A stretch of 64,000 bases of DNA from Mactromeris polynyma. Its lineage: Eukaryota > Mollusca > Bivalvia > Venerida > Mactridae. Position numbers and translations under genes: made by a program. Location: positions 32,584,401-32,648,400 of the forward strand of contig JASFXZ010000004.1 of NCBI GenBank assembly GCA_032209605.1, given 5' to 3'. The notes under the pieces were generated by a model that had not been told where the DNA came from, did not search any database, and worked only from the letters and a program-made list of their open reading frames with translations. Of this stretch, positions 22,355 through 47,665 are shown piece by piece; position 1 is the stretch's first letter; each line of letters starts with the position of its first letter.

Positions 22355-22830
22355 CTAGATTTTTGAAAATTTAAATAAGAATGGGAATTTCTGGAATTTG
22401 CAATAACTATGTCAAACTTTGCAATAAAACTACCAGAATTAATGTATTTAATAGAAATTGCAAATAGTACAAAATACCTAAAGTATAGAAACAGTGTACC
22501 GTGTGAAATGTGATTTTTAGGGTAAAATTTAAACAAAATAACAAAAACTTGGCATTTCTGGGATTTGCCTATAACTATGTCAATTTTTCCAATAAAACTA
22601 CCAGAATTACTTTATTTAATAGATATTTTATTACAGTACATAATACCTAAAGTATAGAAAATTGTACAGTGCGAAATATGTTTTTTGGGGTAAAACGTTT
22701 ATTCTAGCGGGTCCAAATCATCATGTCCTTCCCAGTCCTGTATTTTAGAAATACCCACAAACTATGATACATAGATGCATCAGACGTAGGTGGTAGTTTT
22801 CAACAACGTAAAAAAACATACATCGCGACT
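22355..22830. mobile_element. Internally deleted sibling of the 17.4-kb satellite-armed element
   Basis: Bases 22355-22701 repeat the unit-by-unit variants of 17555-17892 in the same order, including the 'ggcatttctgggatttgcct' unit. At 22702 the sequence jumps directly to 'attctagcgggtccaaatca', which in the larger element lies near 19419. It then follows that copy to 'gtaggtggtag' (about 22798) with further small deletions. This is a deletion derivative joining the left arm to the pseudogene core. Confidence 0.8.
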
Positions 22831-23620
22831 TCACCACCTTAAGCAATAATTAGTACAATGTACATAATATAAATTATTTATACCTTTATCCGATGTTTCC
22901 CGACAACGATACTCCATATATTTCCACTGTAAATTATAAATGAGTCAAATAGTGTACGCAACTACAAATTAAGTTATATTAATTAGCGACATGACCGGAT
23001 TATCGTTCCTAATCGCAAAATAGGTGGCGCTGCTACTACATTGGTCCTTATCACTCGGAATGTCTCTGTCATTGCCGTATTAGATTATTGGTTACGCAAA
23101 GCTCTATCGCTCAAGCAGAATATATAGATTTATCGTCATTAAAATGCCGGAAACAAACTGTGTTGTGCCCGAGTGCAGAAATAATATTCAAACAAAAATT
23201 GAAAACTAGTCAAATACGGATATTATTGTACGGAATATTATGCGCAACACTGAAATACTAAATTTGAAATGTTTAAGGTATACTGTTATTTGGATGAACT
23301 ATTACATGCAATCCTATATCTGATACAAAATACAGGGTATCAAATGGTAGTTTAAGTTAGTACTTTTATCGGGGTTTAAATCATGATAGGGCCTACATGT
23401 TTTATTTTACACTCCGTACAAAAAGAACCGCAATTTGATCACCTCACTTGTTTGAAGGTGGGGGATACTAGGACACTGAAATGCTCAATTATTTAATAGC
23501 ACCACATTGTCCACTGAGCATATTGTCAAACATCACTTATTTAAACCTACTGTCTCTGATATAACCAGTGTAAACAATCAAAGTGCTGAAGGCTAACGGA
23601 GTATTCGCTGCTCTAGAGAG
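22831..23620. other. Intergenic with a possible THAP-like first exon
   Basis: The only notable piece is the short frame at 23144-23209 described separately. The rest shows no recognised feature. Confidence 0.4.
23144..23209 (+). pseudogene. Possible start of a THAP zinc-finger domain (21 codons)
   Basis: The frame begins MPETNCVVPECRNN and stops after 21 codons. A Met-Pro start followed within a few residues by C-x4-C and an Asn pair is how THAP domains begin. No continuation exon with the later WxxLC and AVPTIF-like motifs was found, so this is at most a fragment and could be chance. Confidence 0.22.
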
Positions 23621-23789
23621 ATGCTGAACTTTTGGTGGGGCGTTGGAAATGAAGCCCCTTTTCGACAACAAAATGTGTGTCTGTTTGAATTATACAATAC
23701 GGGCTTCACCAGTCACTATCATCACAAAGACAATGAATATATTTTATACAAGAATAAAATGTTTTATTGCAGAAAATGGTGTATCTCTT

Positions 23790-23835
23790 CAAGGGTTCTC
23801 TCCCTTTATTCCTTCTATAGTATATGTACAATAAA
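23790..23835. mobile_element. Half copy of the CACGAGTT/CCCTTTAT MITE family
   Basis: 'ttctctccctttattccttc' followed by 'tatagtatatgtaca' matches one arm and the centre of the 14159-14299 copy. The opposite arm is absent. Confidence 0.55.
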
Positions 23836-23959
23836 GTCTGAAAAATCAGGTGCAACAATGCGTAGTAATAACAGTAATGTTTTAAAGACTTTTAATGGAT
23901 CATTATGCCGAATAATATACATCTGTATATGTACGACACGGATCACTGTTGAGTGATTA

Positions 23960-24410
23960 GTTTAATTACGTGCCATATAATAGTGTGTGCAATCATTTAG
24001 CCGGGTATCAACGGCGATGTCGTATACATATTCAATAGTCGAAACATGTACAGACTTGTCGAATTTATAATTCAGTCTTTGTGCAATCCGATATGAAAAC
24101 TAATCAAACATGATCCAAATGACTGTCCGTATTGTTTCAATATGTTTCATTCCATTCCGCTCGGATCTAATCGACTGAGATTATAAATACTTTAACAAAC
24201 AATGATAATATTTGTAACACGATTAAAGAATTTGTAGGACTTACTGATATTTTGACAATTGTGATAGATCATTTATTTAAACCGAATTATTAAAGTTTGA
24301 ATATCCACAAAATGAGTCATTTCTGAATACAAAACCGTCATTTTGTTTGTGTTTTGCAGGACTGCATTTTTGTATGGAAAAAACTTCAGCCGGGTCGTGT
24401 ATTGAAAAAT
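23960..24410. other. No recognised feature
   Basis: AT-rich flank before the next minisatellite. No gene or structured repeat was recognised. Confidence 0.4.
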
Positions 24411-24416
24411 AAAACA

Positions 24417-24762
24417 GTACATGAAGTGCATGATGGTTTATGGTGGTACATGGGGGTACATGGGGTACATGGGGTACATGATGGTTCATGGGGTACATGG
24501 GGGTACATGGGGTACATGATGGTTCATGGAGGTACATGGGGGTACATGGTGTACATGGAGGTACATGGGGGTACATGGGGGTACATGAAGGTACATGGGG
24601 GTACATGGGGGTACATGGGGGTACATGGGGTACATGGAGGTACATGGGGGTACATGGGGTACATGATGGTTCATGGGGGTACATGGGGTACATGGGGGTA
24701 CATAGGGTACATGATGGTTCATGGGGGTACATGGGGGTACATTGGGGTTCATGTGGGTAGTA
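24417..24762. repeat. GGGGTACAT minisatellite, ~10-12-bp unit
   Basis: Variable tandem units of GGGGGTACAT and GGGTACATGATGGTTCAT run for about 345 bp. Open frames across it on both strands (Met-Tyr-Pro-His and Tyr-Met-Gly-Val-His-type peptides) only reflect the repeat and are not called as genes. Confidence 0.95.
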
Positions 24763-26445
24763 CTTTGGCCTTGTTTCACTGGGAATAATGTCATTATAAT
24801 TTAGAAAAGCAATAGAGACGACCTGAAACATAGACACGCATCTTTATAATGTATGTTACAACCAGGGACCGTACATGTGTGTGTTCCAGTTACAACGAAT
24901 GGTATATCAAGTAACAAATGTCTTTACACAGTAATGTAATGAGAGTAAATAAGATATGTCTTCAGCGAATATTATATCGTCTGAACAGATGGTCGGTATT
25001 ATTTGAAAATTAAGCAATGAGATTGCAAACCTATGATATGCACTAATTGTTATAAGGCATATCATGTTCCTGAAAGAGTATTTGAATTTTTGAAGTTGAT
25101 ATTCAGATAGCTAATACAAATAACTTAACTTTAATAAAAACGACATCATTTAGTTGTATACAAGTTAAAATAGTCATGTACTGGATATTAACATTTTTCC
25201 TTTTGTAATGTTACACCACTTGAAACATGGCCATGCATGTATATATATTCTGCGCATTAAACTATAACGAATGGTATAGAGAGTAGTAAATGTATGTTAG
25301 TGTAAGCCACCAACCTACGGTCGAACCTATGTTTTGACAAATGAAAATGAAACGGCAGCATAAAATTGAAAACGGGCATTTATTTTGCCGACAGAGATCA
25401 GCTACTACATCATGATGTTATTGTAACATAAAGAATAAAGAGAAAACTTGTCAAAATCTTCGCAGTGAAAAACCGCCACAAAAGACTGTAAGGCTTGCCG
25501 CCCAGATCACTGTATAAATTTAGAAAATCACTTATACACGTTTTTGAGTATCGATACATTAAGGTCAATGGCACAAACCATCAAAATTATCATTGCAAGA
25601 TAGAAAATGCCAGTTATGCAATTTTATCGAAGACGAATTTCATTTTTGTGTGAATGTCCATTGTACCATGAACTGAGTAAACAATATATAAAAAAGTATC
25701 ACAGAAAAAATACAATATACCAAAAGTTGTTGAACTATTAAGCTCAGAAAGTGAGAAAGTCACATTCACTTGTCTTTTGGACATTTAAACTTTCATTGTG
25801 TCGTCAAAAAGGCATTTCAGGAGTGAATGTTAAAGTTATATAATAATAATTTTTAAATGTTATTTATCGAAATACGCTAATTATTTGCTCATTTTTGTTT
25901 GATTTGTTAATTTTCACTTTGAAACAAGCGGTCCTATAGCCACACGAAATCCTGTCAGAAAATAGAAAAAACGGTTCTTTTCTTGGAAAACACGCAATAT
26001 TTTGCGTTGTAGGCGATTGATAGAGTTTTCAAAATAGAAATTTCTAGAAGATTTTTCTTTTTCGAGTTCAATGCAGTCAGTACGATTCAAGTCAATATCT
26101 TAATATTTCGAGAGTTGTCAATGGAATGATTTTGACAACCCCCAATTGTGTGTTACTCCCCTTGATTGAATTTACAATATGTAGAATATGAATGATACTG
26201 AACTCTAAATAAGAATATAATTATTGTTACTGACCCCTTTGCTTCAAAATCACATTTTATATATGAATGCATGTATGCTGAATACTGTATTTTTACTTTA
26301 CCTAACAAACGTATCTGCAAAGAATGTCATTTTTAACAACATGTTTTGGTCTGACAAGTTTGCATTCGGTCTGACAAGTTTTCCAAGGTCATTCGCCATG
26401 ACTTATAAATACATTGTTTGTTTATTCACAAACGTTTCTAAGCCC
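24763..26445. other. Intergenic, no recognised feature
   Basis: About 1.7 kb of AT-rich sequence without recognised genes, RNA or strong repeats. Confidence 0.45.
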
Positions 26446-26448
26446 GTA

Positions 26449-26578
26449 TAAACTTAGACTTACATTTAGACTTATATTTAGACTTAGACTTATCAAGAAT
26501 TAGTTTATTTCACAAAACTTTTAAGTCTATATCTCAGACTTAGACTTATGATGGTAAGTCTGAAAGCCTAAGTCTAGA
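26449..26578. repeat. TTAGACTTA-type low-complexity palindromic repeat
   Basis: Copies of 'ttagactta' on the left and 'aagtctaa' or 'taagtctga' on the right make an imperfect inverted pair around a short centre. It could form a hairpin in RNA. No function is assigned. Confidence 0.6.
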
Positions 26579-27100
26579 TGGTTATATCAATAAGGCTGCC
26601 TTCATACAGTAAGATTAAGCTTAAACTGTTCATGTATGTTTAAATCCAGTGGGTGGGGTATGGTTCCGATCGTTGTTTAAACTGTAAGTAGGAATTTTGC
26701 TTGCATTTATAATGATGGACTTATGCATTATATCATATTGATAACCTATATCACGGACATATAAACAATGTTTATAAGTCCGTGCCTACATTTATCAAGC
26801 TTAACCGTGAGTACTTATTTTACCTCGGATTCATCCACATCATATGTTATTGTTGTCAAAATGAAGCACTTTGGTGACATCACATTCCGCGTGCGCGTTC
26901 TTACAGGTTGTAAACAAAAGCTTATTTATTTGTTCTTTTTGTATCTTAGATATACTTGAAAGGTGGAACCCATCAGAATATTACCTAGAAAATGACAATT
27001 TATTACGCAACATCTTCAATTCAAAGGTTCAAGTTGCCTAAGTAACTAGGTCTTTGACTTAGCTAAGTTTGTCGGTAAGTACGTTGACTTACTAGATCTA
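26579..27100. other. No recognised feature
   Basis: Flank of the Tc1-like element. No supported gene was recognised. Confidence 0.35.
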
Positions 27101-27148
27101 TATACAGTAACACTAAACAAAAAAAGAAACTTCCGATTTGTACACATA

Positions 27149-27790
27149 GTGTTTGTTGTGTTTAAGAAATCATTAAGTAGCCACAATATGCTTGGAGTAA
27201 TCATTGATAAAAATCTTCGCTGGAATGCACATATAGATCACGTATGTCACAAACTCAAATCAAAGTTAAATTTATTAAAAAGAATAAACTATATCTTAAA
27301 CATCAACACAAGGAAATTATTCTACAATTCTTACATATTATCTTCAATGGACTATTGTTGCCCTATATGGTGTCGAGGGCTTGTAGCAAACAACAAGAAA
27401 ATATCCATAATACAGAAAAAAGCAGCAAAAATTATTCTACATAGACCACAAATAACACCATCACGACCCTTATTCATTGAATTAGGGTGGCTATCATTTG
27501 AAAATAGATGTAAATTTATCTCAGCAACTATAGTTCATAAATTCTCAAATAATAAAATGCCCACTTACTTTCATGATATAATTTCTTTCACCCATAATTC
27601 TACATACTCATTAAGATCCACCACCAACAATGACATAGCACCCTTTTCATTTAAATCAAATTATGGTAAACAAACATTCTCTTTTTATGCTCGTGAGGTA
27701 TGGAATGCAATTCCTGTAAATATACGTTGTCTGTCTGATACAGAAACATTTAAAAATAATTATAGGAACTACTTAATGCTTAAACAATGA
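27149..27790 (+). pseudogene. 5'-truncated LINE reverse transcriptase, C-terminal part
   Basis: A 213-codon open frame carries the end of a non-LTR reverse transcriptase. LGVIIDKNLRW (about residues 15-25) is the thumb entry. It is followed by LDYC-like MDYCCPIWC, IQKKAAKIIL, a PTYFHD stretch, and VWNAIPVNIR near the end. This order is usual in CR1/L2/Jockey-type ORF2 tails. Catalytic motifs (YADD) and the endonuclease are missing, because the copy is cut off at its 5' end. The first ~20 residues probably come from the host Tc1 sequence. Still open, so a fairly recent insertion. Confidence 0.85.
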
Positions 27791-28141
27791 TATCAATAAT
27801 ATTTCATTATTGTATGTATGTGTCTTATGTGAGGTGTCTGTTATTGTTGTTGTTTTATTTCAATTTTATTTTCAGATTATCTTAACTTTTGTAGTTTTTA
27901 ATAGTCTCATTTACATCCTGATGTTAAAACATGATGTACATGTACAATGTATTGTGTATGCGTGTGTGAATGCGTGCGTGATTGGGTGTGTGTAGGTGTG
28001 CGTGTGTGAATTCTTGTTAATTTGTGCGTGTTTATATTGTTAATAGAAGGCCATATTGAAAAAAAGATGTACAATTTATTGTTAACCTTAACTATGTAAC
28101 CTTCTGAAAATAAAGAATTTATTATTATTATTATTATTATT
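27791..28141 (+). mobile_element. LINE 3' UTR and (TTA)n tail
   Basis: Noncoding GT-rich sequence following the LINE frame leads to AATAAAGAATTTATTATTAT at 28109-28141, a polyadenylation-like hexamer and a TTA microsatellite tail. A weak direct repeat, 'gtgtttaagaaa' (27158) against 'gtgtaaagaaag' (28142), may be the target duplication. Confidence 0.7.
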
Positions 28142-28393
28142 GTGTAAAGAAAGTAGATAGGTAATATTAGCCTTGACCTGTGTTATCAGGATTCATGAAT
28201 TTTAGCGATTATATTTGCACTGTTAATCGTCAACAACGTGAAACTCGATTTGCACGTGCATGAATTGTTCAACATGTCCCGTGTGGTATTCGGTCAATTT
28301 GTTTTACTTGTCTTACTGACATTGTTGTCAAGTGAACGAAAACGCTTCCAAATTTGTAAAAATTAGCATATTTTACATTGTAGCATTTTTAGT

Positions 28394-29302
28394 ATGCCAA
28401 AAATACCCAATAGTTTACGCTAATATGCGATTGACACGCTTGATGCTGGCATGTCGACAGAAGACGTTGCAAGGCATGTTGGGAGTTCTAGTCTAGCGAT
28501 ACGAAATCTTCGCGCACGATTTAGAACGACATGACACACCGACGACTTGCCACGTCGTGGGCGTCCACGTGTTACAACGCGTGGTCAAGACCGCTATATC
28601 ATGAACACGCATTTACGCAATCGATTCCAAACTGCCACTGCTACTGTTGTTAACACACCTTGGCTTCATAATAACCGAATCAGTGGGCAAACTGTTCGTA
28701 ATCGGTTGCGGGAAACGGTTTACACGGATGACGTCCTTACGTCGGGTGCGTTTTAACGCAACGTCATCGTGTAAATCGTCTTAATTGGGCACGTGTACAC
28801 ACTCGTTTTTTCGGATGAATCCAGATTTTGTTTACATCGTTGTGATGGCAGGGTGCGCGTCTACCGTATGAGAAATGAACGCTGTGCTGACTGTTGTGTT
28901 CTTGAACGAGATCGTTTCGTTACCGCGATGACATTATCGCCCATCACGTCATTCCTCTTTTCCATAACAACGCCAACATCTCGATTATTCAGCATGATAA
29001 TGCCACATCTCATACAGCTAGAGACCCTGTAAATTTTCTTATAACAAATAACGTTGATTTCATTGATGACTGGCCCGCTAAAAGTCCTGATCTCAACCCG
29101 ATCGAGCACGTCTGGGATATTCTGGACAGACGAGTGAGGCGTCGTCCCAACCCACCTGCTAACGTCAACGAACTTCGTCAAGCGCTCATTCAGGAATGGA
29201 ACAATATTCCACAGGCAGAAATAAACACATTAGTCAATTCTATGCGCCGGCGATGCACTGCAGTGGTCAACTCAAGAGGTGGTGATACCCGTTATTATGT
29301 GT
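28394..29302 (+). pseudogene. Tc1/mariner-type DD34E transposase fossil
   Basis: Conceptual reading in changing frames gives an N-terminal helix-turn-helix region from ATG 28394 (AGMSTEDVARHVGSSS), then LPRRGRPRVTT, FSDESRF near 28803 (first Asp), QHDNATSHTAR near 28990 (second Asp), and SPDLNPIEHVWDIL near 29087-29130 (Glu). It ends with CTAVVNSRGG. This is the usual domain order of Tc1 transposases. Several stops and frameshifts interrupt it, so it cannot make an active enzyme. Confidence 0.85.
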
Positions 29303-29624
29303 TATTTTTGTTTTTAACCCCTACCTCACTTGGTCAAAATGTCCCCCATTTAATGTTAACCTTTGGCGATCATGTTTGCGCCAAACGATGCATCATAGAA
29401 CACTCTTTATACGCATATATAACAATTATTCCCCCGATTTGTTTGCATCCAGCTATGTTCAAGCAAACTTAGCGGAAGTTTTGTTTAGTATATATAGTGC
29501 AATTAAATGTATAAATCGTATGTATATACATGTATACATATTTATTTCGGTAGTTGTGTATACAGGTACATGTATAATTAAGACATGCAATAATATTAAA
29601 ATAATAAGTATAACATGTGCATAA

Positions 29625-30666
29625 TATCCATGCCATACACACCAACACCTAGGATATCCATGTCATACACACACCAACACCTAGGATATCCATGCCATAC
29701 ACACCAACACCTAGGATACCCATGCCATACACACCAACACCTAGGATATCCATGCCATACACACACCAACACCTAGGATATCCATGCCATACACACCAAC
29801 ACCTAGGATACCCATGCCATACACACCAACACCTAGGATATCCATGCCATACACACCAACACCTAGGATATCCATGCCATACACACCAACACCTAGGATA
29901 TCCATGCCATACACACCAACACCTTGGATACCCATGCCATACACACCAACACCTAGGATATCCATGCCATACACACACCAACACCTAGGATATCCATGCC
30001 ATACACACCAACACCTAGGATATCCCTGCCATACACACAAACACCTAGGATATCCATGCCATACACACCAACACCTAGGATATCCATGCCATACACACCA
30101 ACACCTAGGATACCCATGCCATACACACCAACACCTAGGATACCCATGCCATACACACCAACACCTAGGATATCCATGCCATACACACCAACACCTAGGA
30201 TACCCATGCCATACACACCAACACCTAGGATATCCATGCCATACACACCAACACCTAGGATACCCATGCCATACACACCAACACCTAGGATATCCATGCC
30301 ATACACACACCAACACCTAGGATATCCATGCCATACACACACCAACACCTAGGATATCCATGCCATACACACACCAACACCTAGGATATCCATGCCATAC
30401 ACACACCAACACCTAGGATATCCATGCCATACACACACCAACACCTAGGATATCCATGCCATACACACACCAACACCTAGGATATCCATGCCATACACAC
30501 CAACACCTAGGATATCCATGCCATACACACCAACACCTAGGATATCCATGCCATACACACCAACACCTAGGATATCCATGCCATACACACACCAACACCT
30601 AGGATATCCATGCCATACACACCAACACCTAGGATATCCATGCCATACACACCAACACCTAGGATA
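29625..30666. repeat. Minisatellite, 30/32-bp unit, ~34 copies
   Basis: Units read CATACACACCAACACCTAGG followed by ATATCCATGC. Some carry one extra CA (32 bp) and some have ACCC for ATCC. The 30-bp units keep frame, giving apparent 10-residue repeat peptides on both strands; the 32-bp units shift it. Treated as noncoding. Confidence 0.97.
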
Positions 30667-30717
30667 GCACAAAAAAGAGTAAACTCTTATTTCCATTGTG
30701 GTCCTACGTTTGTGGAT

Positions 30718-30926
30718 ATGAATATATCACATGGACCATTACATTTCAAAATAGATGTATTGAAATGTTCATGTTTGTCCGGAAGCTTGATAGAGAAAAC
30801 GCTGTGGTTTTGTTTTGATAGAAAAGTAATCGAAACAGCACTTATATAGTGCATATCCTTACCTAAATTGACATGGATCGGTCCTGAAAGTTCATACACC
30901 TGTTCGCGGTCAATATAACAACACTA
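30718..30926. repeat. Dispersed repeat, copy A
   Basis: About 210 bp matches 39525-39746 inside enolase intron 5 in the same orientation. Shared words include 'tggaccattacatttcaaaa', 'ttttgatagaaaagtaa' and 'aaattgacatggat'. No terminal repeats or coding potential were seen; the family is unknown. Confidence 0.8.
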
Positions 30927-31006
30927 TATATCTGAGAGTAAGTGCGTGTTTTTTTATATTTCTAAATTCTACCAGCTTTGTCCATTTTGTGTGTGTCTCG
31001 AGTCAA

Positions 31007-31073
31007 ATAGAGGTTGGCATGCCGTCATAGAGTTTGGCATGCCGTCATAGAGGTTGGCATGCCGTCAATAGAA
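31007..31073. repeat. Three tandem 21-bp copies
   Basis: ATAGAGGTTGGCATGCCGTC repeats three times with one substitution (gtttggc in the second copy). GGCATGCC inside each unit is palindromic. Confidence 0.9.
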
Positions 31074-32090
31074 CACTGCTTGTAACTTTTAAACTATTCA
31101 TACTGGCTGTCACAAACTAGGCTTCGAAGTTGTCGTACTTCTCGTTTATTTTTCTGTTTATTGTTAAGCAAGCATCGATATGTTCATGGTTTCCCTTCAT
31201 TATGGTTTTCTTATAATTGTACTGTCTGTTAAATACGTATGCTATATGGATCTGTTTGAGTTGGCCCCGATTTGTAGATGTGGCCTCCCGATATTTTCCT
31301 TTCTTACTATCATGCAATAAATTTATTAAACGGGTAGAGTTTTAAACACTAACTTCAGTGTTGACACTACAGGTTTTGAATAAAGTGGCATGATACAGGT
31401 TACATATTCACATTTCTCATTACTCGGTATACTAGCTTAGAGCTTGGTGACACTTGACATGATGCGGTATGTTCATGTGCTTGTTAATTAAATATTTGCA
31501 AAGAATTTTCAGTGGTTAAGATATTGCCATTTTTGTTTGGTGATTTTGTGGTTTTTATGGGCCAGAGTTCGATCAAAGACATAAAATGGTATTTATATTA
31601 ATATAGATCTTTGGTACGACAGCGCGTCGTTTTTTGGGGGCATTTTCTTGCTACAAACAGACACTACGTATTCCCATCAGTCTATGAAAGTCTTGAGATC
31701 TAATGACGAATAAAGAGCCGGTGTTGACACAGTGTAGTTGTTAGAAACTATTCCTAGATAGTGTTGAAAGCTTATTGTCAAGAATCATGTGGAAATTAAG
31801 ACACATTCACACTAGATGGCCAAACCACGCAAATACTGGTCTAAATTAAAGAATGGAAGGGATTCGATAAAAAATCAAAATTGAGTAGTCCACAATGTTT
31901 TCAATAGCTGTGTCAGTTAAATAGCTATTCATTGCTAATGTTGTGTGCTCTTAAAACTCTTATATGTATCAGGGACCGTATATGAACTTTTTATTATAGT
32001 GTCCAGTATGTGTATAGTATTATAGGTCCCACCTATGCGGACGACAGCGATGTTGGAATTGTAGACGTTCGTTTAATATTTATCCAATCC
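31074..32090 (+). promoter_or_regulatory. Enolase upstream/promoter region
   Basis: No gene lies in this kilobase, so it is the likely regulatory flank. Near its end are AATATTTATCCAATCC (about 32076-32091), with an AT-rich TATA-like stretch and a CCAAT box. The candidate noncoding first exon follows. The core-promoter assignment is inferred from position. Confidence 0.4.
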
Positions 32091-32094
32091 TCAC

Positions 32095-32150
32095 ACTCAA
32101 GCGCTCGTACGATCAAGATCAAGGACGACTTATCGAACATTTGCCGGTTG
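32095..32150 (+). other. Candidate enolase 5' untranslated exon
   Basis: Sequence ending GCCGGTTG meets a strong donor, GTATGT, at 32151. The first coding exon has its own acceptor (TTCAG at 32441-32445) 20 bases before the ATG, so an upstream noncoding exon must exist. This is the nearest good donor. The 5' edge is unknown. Confidence 0.45.
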
Positions 32151-32464
32151 GTATGTATTTTGTGTAAAATGTATAACTTATAGATATAATTTGAACAATC
32201 TATTGATACCAATGTCGTAGTAAATATTTCTATAGAAATGTGTTAAGTCAATCATACTGCAGCTTGCGTGTGACTTCGCACGGAAATGGATGCGACCATG
32301 ACCTTGAATTTCACATTTAATTGGTAATGTACACTTCTTTGCCCTTGACATTGCACATACTAGACGGCCTCCCAGCATTCATACTGCTTCTAGCATCATA
32401 GAGGACGTGACAGAATTCATTGTTGCATATTCTGTTCAAATTCAGGTTGAGATATTCCAGAAGT

Positions 32465-46527
<14,063 letters not shown>

Positions 46528-47345
46528 ACACTCCACATTTCCAATAAAATGACCTTTCTATGTTATGACATTCATATTTATGTCCTGGAGAGTATTAAAT
46601 ATTATTTGAGTGCTATTTATTAATTAAGTCTTAACTCGACTCATAGCTACAAGTGCTTGGTTTGTGTTTATATTGCTATTTTTTTGTGCTATTTTGTTTT
46701 CTTTTTTTCTTTACAATCGTTATGTCTTTTTCCGTGAATTCTTTTGACACGAATTGCCATTAAATTTATGTGACACTCAGTTGAGATTTTCAGTTGAGGA
46801 GTACATTGTAATGCTTAAAAGTTACCAGGAAACGATTCTGTTGTTATATTACTTTTTCTGCCATCATTATTGTGAAGTTGGAGTCATCCAGCGTACATCA
46901 AGAATCTCCAGTTATATAAGATGTTCAAGGAACATTTAGTGAACAAAAAGTAGAGTAGTGAAAATTATTTATTCTCTGTCGTCCCTGTTGTGTTTTATTC
47001 CCACCCCCAAGTTTTTATCTGGTCATACACTGATAGTTAGAGGAAATGGACGCCTCATCACTGATCTGAGGTTGTAGCTTTTCCATAATGAATATGTTTC
47101 GTAAACAAATACTGGAATATCCAATCGCTGGTATATCCACGGTGTATTGTTCAAATACTCATTTTGTATCAGTATGTTGTATCAGATAAACCTTGACACA
47201 GTAGCAGCTTGAAAACACAGTAAGAACTTCGAGGCATAGTTGTTGTAGAACACCACGTCTAAGATTATAGTTTCTCAAGATTCTTTGTTATTCAACATGT
47301 AGGATGTTGTTATAATAAATAATACAAGAAAATGAGATTGTTCTT
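46528..47345 (+). other. Enolase 3' untranslated/downstream region
   Basis: No further coding exon is seen. Polyadenylation hexamers occur at 46543-46548 and 47314-47319. The first would give an unusually short 3' UTR, so the real end may be either. Confidence 0.5.
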
Positions 47346-47349
47346 ATTT

Positions 47350-47665
47350 TTATGCCCCCACCATATATGGGAGGATGAAGAGTGGCACCTGTCCGTGTGT
47401 GTGCGTGTTGCATGTGTGTGTGCTGAATTTCTTGTCCAGGCTATAACTTCATTATGGATGGAGCGATTTCAAAATAACTTGGCACATGTGATCACAATAA
47501 CACGATGATGTGTCAAGCGAAACACCCAGCCTCCTAGCTTCAAGATAAAGGTTGCTGCTACTAAAAATAGGATTTTCTTGTCCAGCCTATAACTTCATTG
47601 TGGATGGAGCGATTTCGAAATTACTTGGCACATGTGAACACCATAACATGGACACCTAGCCTCTG
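47350..47665 (+). repeat. Dispersed repeat with duplicated module
   Basis: A GT-rich stretch (gtccgtgtgtgtgcgtg) is followed by two copies of a module containing 'ttcttgtccagcctataact' and 'ttggcacatgtga', about 135 bp apart. This style recurs in bivalve genomes near genes (recalled). No ends are defined. Confidence 0.55.

Larger units (their letters stand above)
27105..29499 (+). mobile_element. Degenerate Tc1-like DNA transposon carrying a LINE insertion
   Basis: The left end CAGTAACACTAAACAAAAAA and inner GAAACTTCCG (27105-27136) are mirrored at the right end, where the minus strand reads ACTAAACAAAACTTCCG (29472-29490) with a 6-bp deletion. TA precedes the left end; the right target site is unclear. 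Between them lie a fossil Tc1-type transposase (28394-29302) and, in the left part, a foreign LINE 3' fragment (about 27165-28141). The order shows that the Tc1-like element landed first and the LINE later. Confidence 0.7.

Noticed and set aside
24277..24837. Long open frames on both strands over the GGGGTACAT array
   Set aside because: They are by-products of a short tandem repeat without stops. Overlapping frames on opposite strands have the same cause and no exon signals are present.
29649..30598. Several 60-190-codon frames over the 30/32-bp minisatellite
   Set aside because: Their periodic composition follows the repeat, and the 32-bp units break the frames.
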